A stretch of DNA of 45,827 bases, taken from positions 1 through 45,827 of the forward strand of contig JAQGNH010000208.1 in the NCBI GenBank assembly GCA_028291945.1, written 5' to 3'. The notes under the pieces are model-generated. The model had not been told where the DNA came from, ran no database searches, and saw only the letters and a list, made by a program, of their open reading frames with translations. Positions 10,109 to 18,658 of the stretch are shown here, piece by piece; positions within the stretch are counted from its first letter, which is position 1, and every line of letters starts with the position of its first letter. The position numbers and the translations under genes were made by a program. Origin of the DNA: Betaproteobacteria bacterium. Lineage in GTDB: Bacteria > Pseudomonadota > Gammaproteobacteria > Burkholderiales > SG8-41.

Positions 10109-11185
10109 ATGGCAACCAGCGCGCTTTCGGGCCTCGATCTCCTTGCGACGGCAGTCATGCTGGTCGATGAAAATGAGCGCGTTCGTTACATGAATCCTGC
10201 GGCAGAAAATCTTTTCGGCCTTTCGACGCGCAATGCGGAAGGCACAGCGCTCGAGGCGCTGTTCGACGGCGGTGCGGTACTCGACGCGGCTATTGGTTAT
10301 GCCCGGGACAACAACTGCAGTTATTCCGAGCACGACCTGACGTTGTCGGCGAACGGGCACGGCGCGCTACATCTTTCGTGCACGGTGACGCCGGTTGATT
10401 TAAACGTCGACGTGCCACCTGGTTTTTTGATCGAATTCCGCCACATTGAGCAGCAGCTCAAGATAGCACGCGAAGAACGCATGCTCGACCAAAGCCAGGC
10501 GAATCGCGAGTTGATACGCAATCTCGCACATGAGATCAAGAATCCGCTTGGCGGCATCCGCGGTGCCGCGCAGCTCCTTGATCGTGAGCTCGAGCGGCCG
10601 GCCCTGCACGAGTACACACAGGTGATCATGAAAGAGGCCGATCGCTTACAACTGCTGATGGACAGGCTCTTGACGCCACACCGACTGCCGCAACCTTCAC
10701 AAGTGAATATCCATGAAGTGCTGGAACGCGTGCGCAGCGTCATACTGGCAGAGTTTTCGGGAATGACTGTACGTCGCGACTACGATACGAGCCTGCCCAC
10801 CATCGAGGGTGATCGCGAACAGCTCATTCAGGCGACACTGAATATCGCCCGCAACGCTGCGCAAGCTATCGCCGCGCAACCTCCTCGCGACAACAAAGGC
10901 GAGATCCGTTTGAGAACACGCGTCGCGCGGCAGGTGACTCTTGCCCGCAAACGCTATCGGCATGCGATCGATGTGCGCATTATCGACAACGGGCCTGGAA
11001 TACCTGAAGCGCTGCGCGAGCGCATTTTCTACCCACTCGTGTCTGGACGGGAGGGCGGGAGCGGGCTGGGTCTTACGCTCGCCCAGAACTTCATCGCACA
11101 ACATCAGGGCACGGTTACATTCGAAAGCACTCCGGCAAAAACATATTTTTCTATCCTGCTGCCGGTTAAAGGAAGGGATGAATGA
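10109..11185 (+). CDS. glnL: Nitrogen regulation sensor kinase NtrB
   Basis: NtrB phosphorylates NtrC under nitrogen limitation and dephosphorylates it when bound by PII. From the ATG at 10109 the protein has 358 residues: an N-terminal PAS domain (about 8-115), the H-box NLAHEIKNPLGG with phospho-His141, the N-box NIARNAAQA, and the ATP lid motifs DNGPGIP and GGSGLGL. There is no membrane segment, as expected for this cytosolic kinase. The frame is open back to a GTG at 10034, but those extra 25 residues are hydrophobic and unlike the family. No clear ribosome site precedes 10109. The stop overlaps the ntrC start by four bases (ATGA), so the two are translationally coupled. Confidence 0.94.
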   Translation: MATSALSGLDLLATAVMLVDENERVRYMNPAAENLFGLSTRNAEGTALEALFDGGAVLDAAIGYARDNNCSYSEHDLTLSANGHGALHLSCTVTPVDLNVDVPPGFLIEFRHIEQQLKIAREERMLDQSQANRELIRNLAHEIKNPLGGIRGAAQLLDRELERPALHEYTQVIMKEADRLQLLMDRLLTPHRLPQPSQVNIHEVLERVRSVILAEFSGMTVRRDYDTSLPTIEGDREQLIQATLNIARNAAQAIAAQPPRDNKGEIRLRTRVARQVTLARKRYRHAIDVRIIDNGPGIPEALRERIFYPLVSGREGGSGLGLTLAQNFIAQHQGTVTFESTPAKTYFSILLPVKGRDE

Positions 11186-12576
11186 AACCAGTCTGGATCA
11201 TCGACGATGACCGCTCCATTCGATGGGTGTTCGAAAAGGCGCTCACTCGCGAAAACATCGAATTCAAGACGTTTTCCTCGGCGCGGGAAGCGCTGACTGC
11301 ACTTGACGATGAAACGCCGCAGGTCGTCGTCAGCGATATACGCATGCCCGGGGAATCGGGCCTCGAGCTGCTGCAACGAGCGAAGGAGCGGTACGCGAAT
11401 TTGCCCGTCATCATCATGACGGCCTACTCGGATCTGGAAAGCGCCGTGACCGCATTTCAGGGCGGAGCCTACGAATATCTGCCGAAGCCGTTCGATGTCG
11501 ACCATGCCGTGGACCTCATACGCCGCGCCGTGGAAGAAAGCATGCGTCAGGAGACCGCGATAGAGGTCAGCGAGTCCGCGCCTGAAATCCTTGGTCATGC
11601 GCCTGCGATGCAAGAAGTCTTCCGCGCGATCGGTCGCCTGTCGCAGTCACACGCGACCGTGCTCATCACGGGCGAGTCGGGAACCGGTAAAGAGCTCGTC
11701 GCGAACGCGCTGCACCGGCACAGCCCGCGTGCGGCGCGGCCCTTCATTGCGCTCAACACCGCAGCGATCCCGAAGGAGCTGCTCGAGTCGGAGCTCTTCG
11801 GTCACGAGCGTGGTGCCTTCACCGGCGCGCAAAGCATGCGCCGCGGCCGCTTCGAGCAGGCGGAAGGTGGAACGCTATTCCTCGACGAGATCGGCGACAT
11901 GCCACAGGAGCTGCAGACCCGCCTGCTGCGTGTGCTGTCCGATTCGAACTTTTATCGGGTGGGTGGACACCAGCCGATCAAAGCCAACGTTCGTGTCATC
12001 GCTGCTACGCACCAGGACCTTGAAACGAGAGTGCGGTCGGGTTTGTTTCGCGAAGATCTGTTTCACCGTATAAACGTTATTCGTCTGCGGCTTCCGTCGT
12101 TACGGGAGCGACGGGACGACATTCCGCTGCTTGCTAAGGAGTTCCTGCAAAAGAGCGCGCGAGCCCTCAACGTCGAAGCAAAGCGCCTCACAGAGCCCGC
12201 GCTGAAATACTTGCAGGTGCAGGACTGGCCCGGCAACGTGCGGCAGCTCGAAAATGTTTGCCACTGGCTTACTGTAATGGCGCCGTCGGTCAACATCGAA
12301 GTGAACGACCTTCCCGCCGAACTGAGGGCGGAAAACACGACGCCTGCTGCCCAGAACTGGGTGTCAGCGCTGGAGCGCGAAGCCGAGTCTCTGCTGAATC
12401 GCGGCGAGATCGGCATCATCGACGAGCTCACGCGTCAATTCGAAAAAGCGCTGATCCTGCGCGCCCTCGCACATACGGGCGGCCGCCGTATCGAGGCTGC
12501 GCATTTGCTCGGCCTTGGCCGTAATACGCTCACGAGAAAGATTCAGGAATTGAAGATCGATGGGGATAGACAGTGA
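11182..12576 (+). CDS. glnG: Nitrogen regulation response regulator NtrC
   Basis: NtrC is the sigma-54 activator that binds the glnA enhancer. The 464-residue protein has a receiver domain with phospho-Asp52 ([11 protein letters not shown]) and the conserved PKPFD; a AAA+ domain with Walker A GESGTGKE (164-171), the sigma-54 contact loop GAFTGA (211-216), Walker [11 protein letters not shown] and [10 protein letters not shown]; and a C-terminal Fis-type helix-turn-helix ([19 protein letters not shown]). All parts are intact. It is coupled to ntrB by an ATGA overlap and should act on the two 17-bp sites found about 3.5 kb upstream in front of glnA. Confidence 0.97.
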   Translation: MKPVWIIDDDRSIRWVFEKALTRENIEFKTFSSAREALTALDDETPQVVVSDIRMPGESGLELLQRAKERYANLPVIIMTAYSDLESAVTAFQGGAYEYLPKPFDVDHAVDLIRRAVEESMRQETAIEVSESAPEILGHAPAMQEVFRAIGRLSQSHATVLITGESGTGKELVANALHRHSPRAARPFIALNTAAIPKELLESELFGHERGAFTGAQSMRRGRFEQAEGGTLFLDEIGDMPQELQTRLLRVLSDSNFYRVGGHQPIKANVRVIAATHQDLETRVRSGLFREDLFHRINVIRLRLPSLRERRDDIPLLAKEFLQKSARALNVEAKRLTEPALKYLQVQDWPGNVRQLENVCHWLTVMAPSVNIEVNDLPAELRAENTTPAAQNWVSALEREAESLLNRGEIGIIDELTRQFEKALILRALAHTGGRRIEAAHLLGLGRNTLTRKIQELKIDGDRQ

Positions 12577-12636
12577 ATGGCGCTCGCCGACTCCCGGCGT
12601 GACAAGATCAGGACATAATGGAACTCAGTTCCCTCT

Positions 12637-13071
12637 ATGTCCTTACACATGCCCGCTTCGCCCCGACTCCTGGCCATCGCATTTTTGATGCTGACCACCA
12701 CGGCCCACGGTCAAGCACGTATTGACCCAACGGGAAAGCCACTTGAGCAAAGTCGCGGACGTGCCACAGTTGCGGAAATGCTCGAGTCCCTGAAATCAAA
12801 GCCGAGCATCACCTTTAGCGTAACAGAGCCTGATCACTGGACGATTGCGACTGAGTCAGACTTTACGGCGCAGTGGTCATTCACTCCACCGGGTCACTAC
12901 GCACATCCCGCTGTCGTTCAGCGGTTGATGAAGAAGCGGCCCAACGGCGATGTGTATGTAGAGATGAGCGTGCTGTGCGAGACAGACCAGGCTTCATGCG
13001 ATCGGCTAAGTGCAGACTTTACCGAGCTGAACGAATATATGCGCAACCAGCTTCAGCAGCGCGGAAGATAG
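12637..13071 (+). CDS. Small secreted protein of unknown function
   Basis: I do not recognise the family. The 144-residue product starts with a signal peptide (residues 1 to about 25, ending AHG before QARIDP; a second ATG at 12649 gives a tidier signal). The mature part is mostly polar with an FSVTEPDHWTIATES stretch and two cysteines, in LCETDQASC, that could pair. A short palindrome GGAAC-TCA-GTTCC lies at 12620-12632 just upstream. It follows ntrC by 60 bases on the same strand and converges on the FAD oxidoreductase gene. Codon use is like its neighbours, so I believe it is real. Confidence 0.6.
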   Translation: MSLHMPASPRLLAIAFLMLTTTAHGQARIDPTGKPLEQSRGRATVAEMLESLKSKPSITFSVTEPDHWTIATESDFTAQWSFTPPGHYAHPAVVQRLMKKRPNGDVYVEMSVLCETDQASCDRLSADFTELNEYMRNQLQQRGR

Positions 13072-13156
13072 CAGCTCGTTGAAGGTTCTCCGCAAGACTT
13101 TTGCGTACGCGATGGCGCGCAGCCTTGGATCCCTCGAGGCGACATAAAGCTAACAG

Positions 13157-14389
13157 TCAGGAAGCCGGGGCGACGATTTCAGCAATGCGGACGGCGAGCC
13201 AAGGCGCAATCGAGTACTTGGCGGTATCTACCGAAATGTAGCCTCGGTCGATCGTCATGTTGAACCGATCGCGCCGGTGCAGGGTACTTGCACCATCGGC
13301 GAGCGATCCTTGGCCCACCGCATACACCCAGCCACCATTCACTCCTATTTCATCCGTATATTCGTTTAGTCGTCGTACGGCCGGAAAGAATTTCGCAAGC
13401 GACTCGAGCGTACGCTTCAATATGTCGTCGCGCCGAGCAGACGTCAGGATCGCGGACTCTCGCGGTGGCTCGATGTTGTCCCCCTGCGCAAGCAGCCCCG
13501 AGGCATACCACGAGAGGTACAGTCTGCCATCAGCGTAGCGTTTCACATCGCCAAACGGTCCTGTGCAGAGGACCGCGCTGAGCGGCCCCGCACCCGAACC
13601 GCGTGCGAAGACTGCAGCGCGAAACCGATGGGACCAGGGGCCCGGTGGGTGGATGCCGAGAGTTGCGTCAACAGCAGGCCGACCCTCCCATAGGGCGTTA
13701 ATCACTACATCAAATGGCCCATCATGCACGAGCGCACGATGTTCCGCGGCGGTCACAAGCTCAAGACGACCATCACTGCGACGCCGAACACCCGTCACCC
13801 AGGTATCTGTGTGGATATCAACCAGGGGTTCGTCCAACACGGTCTGCTGCATAAGGTTGGCGATAGCGACAGTCGATATCGAGCGCTCGGGTACACGATA
13901 CCCGGCGATTACTTCATCCGAGCACGTCACCTCGCTCAACTCAGACGCAGATAACAGGCGAATCGACGTTCGGCTGGCATCGGTCAGATACGGCAACGTT
14001 CCTGCCCGTGACGCAGCTTCTCGAACGAGGGAGGCCGTGCGCTGGGCGTAAGCTTCGAAAGCCGCTGCATCTACTACGGACTCGCGGTGCACGAGGAATA
14101 TTTCATCTTCGGCTGTCGCGAATTCCTGCAAACCTCTTCCCAAGATCCGGCTCACCAAGCCGGCGAACGCCAATCCTCCCGGGATCAAACGCTTGGCGGT
14201 CCCGAGCGTTGGGTCGCCCGCATACAAGAAGCCAAGATGAATCTTGCCTTCGCTCCAGCGACTCGCGCCTTGCAGCACGTCGGCAGCACCCTCAATGAGC
14301 GTTACTCTGCGTCCGCGTCGAGCAAGCTCAAGCGCGGTACAGACGCCGAGCATTCCACCACCGAGTATCGCTATGCGATCTCGATTCAC
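13157..14389 (-). CDS. FAD-dependent oxidoreductase, DAO-like
   Basis: About 410 residues from a GTG at 14389, which has a GAGG about ten bases upstream; the frame continues back to a TTG at 14476 without family-like sequence. The N-terminus is a dinucleotide-binding fold, IAILGGGMLGVCTALELARRG followed by acidic TLIEG, then the substrate-side stretch SRWSEGKIHLGFLYAGD seen in D-amino-acid-oxidase-like enzymes. There is no signal peptide. Substrate unknown. It is the last gene of a minus-strand set with an FdtA-type sugar isomerase and a Wzz-like protein, which suggests, but does not prove, a role in making or modifying a surface sugar. Confidence 0.75.
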   Translation of the reverse strand: MNRDRIAILGGGMLGVCTALELARRGRRVTLIEGAADVLQGASRWSEGKIHLGFLYAGDPTLGTAKRLIPGGLAFAGLVSRILGRGLQEFATAEDEIFLVHRESVVDAAAFEAYAQRTASLVREAASRAGTLPYLTDASRTSIRLLSASELSEVTCSDEVIAGYRVPERSISTVAIANLMQQTVLDEPLVDIHTDTWVTGVRRRSDGRLELVTAAEHRALVHDGPFDVVINALWEGRPAVDATLGIHPPGPWSHRFRAAVFARGSGAGPLSAVLCTGPFGDVKRYADGRLYLSWYASGLLAQGDNIEPPRESAILTSARRDDILKRTLESLAKFFPAVRRLNEYTDEIGVNGGWVYAVGQGSLADGASTLHRRDRFNMTIDRGYISVDTAKYSIAPWLAVRIAEIVAPAS

Positions 14390-14490
14390 CGCGCATCGGC
14401 CTCGTGGTTCACGGTCGCTGACTCCCGGTGTTGAGACGCGAGCGCCCGCGTTGCGGCGGCCATGACGGTCCGTCAATCACGTCGCGAATG

Positions 14491-14907
14491 TCACGACTGT
14501 AGTCGCCCCTGGCTTACCAGCTTGAGAAAGTCGTCCCAATCGCGGATATACGACTTATCGTCGTAGTGAGTGTCGGCCACGACGAGGCATATCGCGCTAC
14601 GCGAGAACTCGTACAGCCGCGCCCAAGTCATGGACGGCAGGTACAGTCCTCGATTGCGATCGTCCAGGCAGTAACTCGCCGACTCGCAACCATCGGAAAG
14701 ATCGACCTTGAATTTTCCTGCGAGTGGCACCACCAGCTGACGCGTGACACGATGGGCATGCCCGCCGCGCTCGGCGCGAAGTTCATGCATGAAGAAGACA
14801 CGCCGGATCTCAAAAGGAATGTCGCGCCCGGACTCGATCGATGTGAGGACGCCACGTTCGTCCGGAACGTGTGGAAGCTCGATCAATCGCACTTCGCCGA
14901 GGCTCAT
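14491..14907 (-). CDS. FdtA/QdtA-type sugar 3,4-ketoisomerase (cupin)
   Basis: The 138-residue protein is a single cupin of the WxcM-C/FdtA family, which isomerises dTDP-4-keto-6-deoxyglucose to the 3-keto sugar used for aminodeoxyhexoses of O-antigens and S-layers. Family hallmarks are the opening LIELPHVPDERGVLTSIE, the catalytic RGGHAHR, QLVVPLAGKFKVDLSDG and the closing YLPSMTWARLYEFS. Some relatives are only binding cupins, so the exact reaction is inferred. No aminotransferase, RmlA or RmlB is next to it, so the substrate must come from elsewhere. It lies about 100 bases upstream of the FAD oxidoreductase and probably shares its transcript. Confidence 0.85.
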   Translation of the reverse strand: MSLGEVRLIELPHVPDERGVLTSIESGRDIPFEIRRVFFMHELRAERGGHAHRVTRQLVVPLAGKFKVDLSDGCESASYCLDDRNRGLYLPSMTWARLYEFSRSAICLVVADTHYDDKSYIRDWDDFLKLVSQGRLQS

Positions 14908-15104
14908 GCCACGCGCTCATTTCTTGTTTTAAACACACCCTTTGACGTGCGGGTGCGACGGCCACCTCCCCTACACGCCTTCCCGCGGCTCTTTCTCGCA
15001 CGCGATACGCGTGCACGTGTCGCAAAGGCGGCTGCTTTCCTTTGGCTCATAGCCGGTGTTGTATTCAAGAGGCTCGCCTGCACAAGGCGTGGGGTAGCTG
15101 TTCT

Positions 15105-17012
15105 TTATGCGCCTTTGAAGGTGGGGAATACGCGGTCCAGCGCAGTCAAAGGTAAAGCGACACCACCGGAGGACAGATTGCGATAATACAAGAACGATGC
15201 AGGCGGCATTGGGCCCACCACGAGCTCGAGCTCGGACAAGCGTACCCCTTGCCGCACAAGAAAGCTTATGTACGTATGCCGCACGGTGTTCGAATCGATG
15301 GCTTCGGACTGCTGTAATCCTGCATCGTAGGCCGCGGCGGCAATCAACCCTTCGAGATCTTCAACGGAATAAGGCTGTCCCAAACTCGTAGCGGCTACGG
15401 CATCGCTGTCGATTCGCTGCTGGCGTTTAGCTTCCAGCTCTTGTGCGAATGGCGCCGTGATCGGCTGCAGGCGTTGTGTGGGCCCAGCGGCAACGTTTCG
15501 CCGCTGCAGATCGACTCCGCTCCAGTTGAGCGCAGCGAGCTCGTTCAGTGTCATTCCCGAGAACAGCGATGCAAGCGCAAGTCGTCCGTCGTTGGTCGCA
15601 GCTTCCCACAGTGCATATACCTCCGCTATCGATAGCTCGCGCTGTATTGGGTCCGGCGGGGAAGGGAGCGACTGATGCTGCAGCGGAAGTGCTGTCATAG
15701 AGCCCGAAAGCCTGTGCGGTATACCGCCGGAGAGCGCCGGATACGCGATCTGGATGATAGGCTGCTGAAATGTCGGTTCAGGCTTGGGCCTGGGATTGAG
15801 AAACTCCACGAGCAGCACGGTAAGCAGCGCTGCAATCAGTGCGCCGCCGACACTTGCCGCCGTATACAGAACGTAATCTGGATGCACGGGTCTCTCTGGT
15901 ACGGTCGGGCGCCCCAACAGTTCGTATGTCGGCTCGCGGCCGCGCTCGCTGCGTTCGAGAAGTGCGAGCCGCTGCTTGGCCTGTCCGAGCTGTCCTTCCA
16001 CTTGTGTGAGCTCGGAGGTCTGGGCTTTGTGCTCGGCAAAACGTGAAGTGAATTTGAGCGCATCGTTGCGGCGCTGTCCTAATTGCGCTTCGAGGCGTGT
16101 TACGTTCTTCTGTGCCGTCAGAAGATCCTGAGCTGCTTCGGACACAAGCGCTTGCCCGCTAGTCCGACGCGTGTCCTCTATTTGCTTCTCGAGTTGCTGG
16201 ATGTTTGCGTGCAGCGCTTTCACGCCAGGTTCCATCGCCAGGTACTGAGGCGTGAAATTGATCTCCTGATCGCGGAGCTTCTGACGCAATTCGAGGAGGC
16301 GCTGCTCGAGTTGAGCAACTGTCGCCTTGTCTTGCGCGCGATACACGGGTTTACCGTCGGCGATGCTCGCTTTTGCGCTGCTGAGGCGCGACTCGGCGTC
16401 AATCGCCTTGTTGCGGGCTTCGTTCAGGGCGCCCGTTACGCTCTTCATCTCAGCGGCAACTTCGTTCTCCTCGCGTTCGGGAGAGACGATGCCGTTGCGC
16501 CGCCGGAATTCGTCGAGTTCGCTGCGCTTTCTCGCTATACGGCCTTCAAGCGCTGCTACGGCTTTGCGCGCATCTTCGATTGTAAGCTCGCGATCTACTG
16601 TGCGCCGGGTCCCGCGGCTGTCGAGATACGCGGTTGACCACAGCTCCAGCAGTTGTGGCAGCAGCTCGCGTTCGCTGCCGCGCGCCTGGAGCTCGATGAC
16701 GTTCGTACCCGGAGCTACAGCGGCGGCGAGCGTTTCGCGCAAACGCGGCACGCTGCTGAACTTCCAGAACGTCGGATTTTTACTCACGACACCGAGGAGT
16801 TTCTCGAACATTTCGTTGCTGGTCAGTGCTTGCGTTTCGTTGGCGACGAATGGCGCGGTATCTTGCGCCTTGTCGGGATTCGCGCCGGGATCGACCTGAA
16901 TTCGCGCCGTCGCCACGTAGGTTGGCGGGATGGAGTACGTGAAACCGAGGGCTGCCGCACAGAGCAGAATGAAAACTGAAACAAAAATAGGTATACGGCG
17001 ATTCACGGGCAT
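15105..17012 (-). CDS. Wzz/GumC-like chain-length protein fused to a degenerate tyrosine-recombinase domain
   Basis: The 635-residue protein begins with membrane segment 1 (residues 7-26), then the Wzz beta region (ATARIQVDPG), long periplasmic coiled coils (about 140-355), the proline-rich PERPVHPDYV and membrane segment 2 (381-403). This is the architecture of polysaccharide co-polymerases. After a proline-rich linker, residues 459-615 align with the XerC/XerD catalytic domain: SIAEVYALWEA, SGMTLNELAALNWSGVDL, RLQPI, SNTVRHTYISFLVRQG and VVGPMPPASFLYY. Catalytic residues are mostly lost (first Arg is Thr488, His of HxxR is Asn575, GH is Gly600-Pro601); Arg578 and Tyr610 remain. A BY-kinase would normally sit here. 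Its role is unknown; recombination is unlikely. Confidence 0.85.
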   Translation of the reverse strand: MPVNRRIPIFVSVFILLCAAALGFTYSIPPTYVATARIQVDPGANPDKAQDTAPFVANETQALTSNEMFEKLLGVVSKNPTFWKFSSVPRLRETLAAAVAPGTNVIELQARGSERELLPQLLELWSTAYLDSRGTRRTVDRELTIEDARKAVAALEGRIARKRSELDEFRRRNGIVSPEREENEVAAEMKSVTGALNEARNKAIDAESRLSSAKASIADGKPVYRAQDKATVAQLEQRLLELRQKLRDQEINFTPQYLAMEPGVKALHANIQQLEKQIEDTRRTSGQALVSEAAQDLLTAQKNVTRLEAQLGQRRNDALKFTSRFAEHKAQTSELTQVEGQLGQAKQRLALLERSERGREPTYELLGRPTVPERPVHPDYVLYTAASVGGALIAALLTVLLVEFLNPRPKPEPTFQQPIIQIAYPALSGGIPHRLSGSMTALPLQHQSLPSPPDPIQRELSIAEVYALWEAATNDGRLALASLFSGMTLNELAALNWSGVDLQRRNVAAGPTQRLQPITAPFAQELEAKRQQRIDSDAVAATSLGQPYSVEDLEGLIAAAAYDAGLQQSEAIDSNTVRHTYISFLVRQGVRLSELELVVGPMPPASFLYYRNLSSGGVALPLTALDRVFPTFKGA

Positions 17013-17278
17013 CAGGTCGCGGCGAAGGTCGCTAAGCCGCTAGGGAACTGTGTTGAGAGAGGCACGCAGCATAGTATTGCATGCGTGTTTCCATCGAGGC
17101 ATTACAACCCTATGCAAACGGCGATACGGATGCGAATCCCGCATGGGCAGTGAAGCGGGGGCCCGGCATCGAGGCGTCGCCTCCGCTGCTGCAGCCGACC
17201 CCAACGTGAGCTCGGTTCGAGTGGTTCCAGCGGATGCGCGTTCAGCTCAGTTCTGCAATCGCACCGAAGCGCGCGTGA

Positions 17279-18004
17279 TCAAAGCCTGACCGACGCCCGC
17301 ATATTGTCTGCCTGCCCCAGGATCCGGCGCGGGAGGCCTTCTTGCTCCTGCCTGGAAAAAAAATACGGATAAAGCGAACGCTTGCCACGTCCGTGATGCC
17401 CGCCGTAGCGGGCGATCTGCTCGCTCATGTACGCAATTTCGACGTGCAGCAGCACCGCCGGGGCGTTCACGCGTTCGCAGACCTTGCGTTCACCGACCTG
17501 GCAAAAGTTGAGCATGCGCCGATAAAAACCGACGTGGCGCGGGTTCACTTCGATGAAAACGTCCGTGACCCCGCGCAGCAGGCACAGCATGTGCGCTAGA
17601 TGAAACAAAGCACCGAGCACTTCCTTCGAACCGTGCTCGGGGTCGATTGCAAGCTGAGTGACTTCGGAGACGATTGCACCGCCATTGCGGTATTCGTCGA
17701 TTTCGGTCTGATACAGCGCGTCAGCCGCCAGCCCGGTCTCGGAGTCGAAGTTGACGGTTAGCGTGCCGAAAACGCTCTCGTCACGGCACGCTTGCAGCGT
17801 GACACGGTTGGCGTGATGCGCGGGGTCTTCTTGAGTATCGCTGCTCTTGTATCCCCGCCAAGAGTACATGCGCTGAATCAGCACGCTGCTCGTGTTGCGC
17901 CGTCCACGATTGTTGGCGAGACGAATCTGAAAATCGCTGCGTTCGATCAGGAGCTCCTCGGCGCGTGCGCGGAGCGAGGGATCTTGGGAAGCCGCGGGCA
18001 TCAT
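17279..18004 (-). CDS. Exosortase-associated / FeeM-type acyltransferase
   Basis: A 241-residue GNAT-fold protein without signal peptide. It resembles the PEP-CTERM/exosortase-system acyltransferase and N-acyl amino acid synthase (FeeM) families, which are related to acyl-homoserine-lactone synthases: the strongest stretches are FGTLTVNFDSETGLAAD, SEVTQLAIDPE, and VFIEVNPRHVGFYRRML. These enzymes are thought to transfer an acyl chain from acyl carrier protein to an amino group. It precedes the Wzz-like gene by about 270 bases on the same strand. No exosortase, PEP-CTERM protein or kinase is within the window, so the link to protein sorting is by family only. Bases 17013-17278 hold no gene I can support. 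Confidence 0.78.
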   Translation of the reverse strand: MMPAASQDPSLRARAEELLIERSDFQIRLANNRGRRNTSSVLIQRMYSWRGYKSSDTQEDPAHHANRVTLQACRDESVFGTLTVNFDSETGLAADALYQTEIDEYRNGGAIVSEVTQLAIDPEHGSKEVLGALFHLAHMLCLLRGVTDVFIEVNPRHVGFYRRMLNFCQVGERKVCERVNAPAVLLHVEIAYMSEQIARYGGHHGRGKRSLYPYFFSRQEQEGLPRRILGQADNMRASVRL

Positions 18005-18658
18005 GAAGTCAAAGCGTTCTTTCGAGTTTCAAATGGTTCTGATTTTATCGTCCCGCGCGCGAGCTCTGCGGCGCAAGTGATCCGCATTCTATAGCGATGT
18101 GCGGCTGTGTGCAGGCCGCTCGCACTTGATGTGGCTGCGGCGAGGTGATTGTCGTCGATGACCGACACATCCATGAGTCACGCGTCATCAGCCGCGGACT
18201 CCACTTCCCCGTCCAAGTCCCTGATGTTTACGTCAAGGGACGGGTTGCGGTGGAAGCATTCCGTGCCGCTCCTGGGCTGGCCGCAGCGCTTCGAACAAGT
18301 ACGTTACGCGGCGTGATGTCAGTCGGTGCTGCGCTGAGCAGACACACGACTTATGGCAGGGAATTCCACAAAAGCGAGCGGGCAAAGCAAAGCTCTCGCA
18401 CTTTATCGGCTTCGAATGGCTTTGAGCGGCTACGCGTGAGTGGCGACCAACAAACCGTAAAGTTGCGGTTCATCGCGCCCCGGACCAACAGTGCGCTGGC
18501 AGAAAATGACTGCTGAGGGCACTCTCATCTGGGCACCGCGAGCTACACGGAGTGCATCGGTGATGCGGCTTCGCGACCGACATCTGCCCTCAGCGTAGGG
18601 CTCCTCAAGCCGAGATAGCAAGCGGCTCGCTGTCTTCTTAGTCGTCCAAAAAGCGTGC
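18005..18658. other. 654-base stretch without a confident gene
   Basis: No frame here gives a product I recognise, and I see no RNA gene, repeat or IS end. The longest plus frame (18145-18516) and minus frame (18430-18621) have compositions like shadow frames. One short frame at 18158-18316 looks more protein-like and is listed separately. The stretch separates the polysaccharide-flavoured island from the DUF4124-glutaredoxin gene and could be an old deletion scar. Confidence 0.5.
18158..18316 (+). CDS. Possible 52-residue small protein
   Basis: This ATG-to-TGA frame encodes a Ser/Thr-rich first half and a second half, DGLRWKHSVPLLGWPQRFE, that looks like folded-protein sequence. GAGG lies about twelve bases before the ATG, rather far. 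I do not recognise it; it may be a gene fragment or chance. Confidence 0.22.
   Translation: MTDTSMSHASSAADSTSPSKSLMFTSRDGLRWKHSVPLLGWPQRFEQVRYAA

Noticed and set aside
14566-15186. 206-codon plus-strand frame over fdtA and the Wzz 3' end
   Set aside because: Antisense shadow; Arg/His-rich and without motifs.
15168-15638. A mobile element or active integrase gene at the recombinase-like domain
   Set aside because: The domain lacks its own start, is in frame with the membrane protein, has lost catalytic residues, and no att-like repeats flank it.
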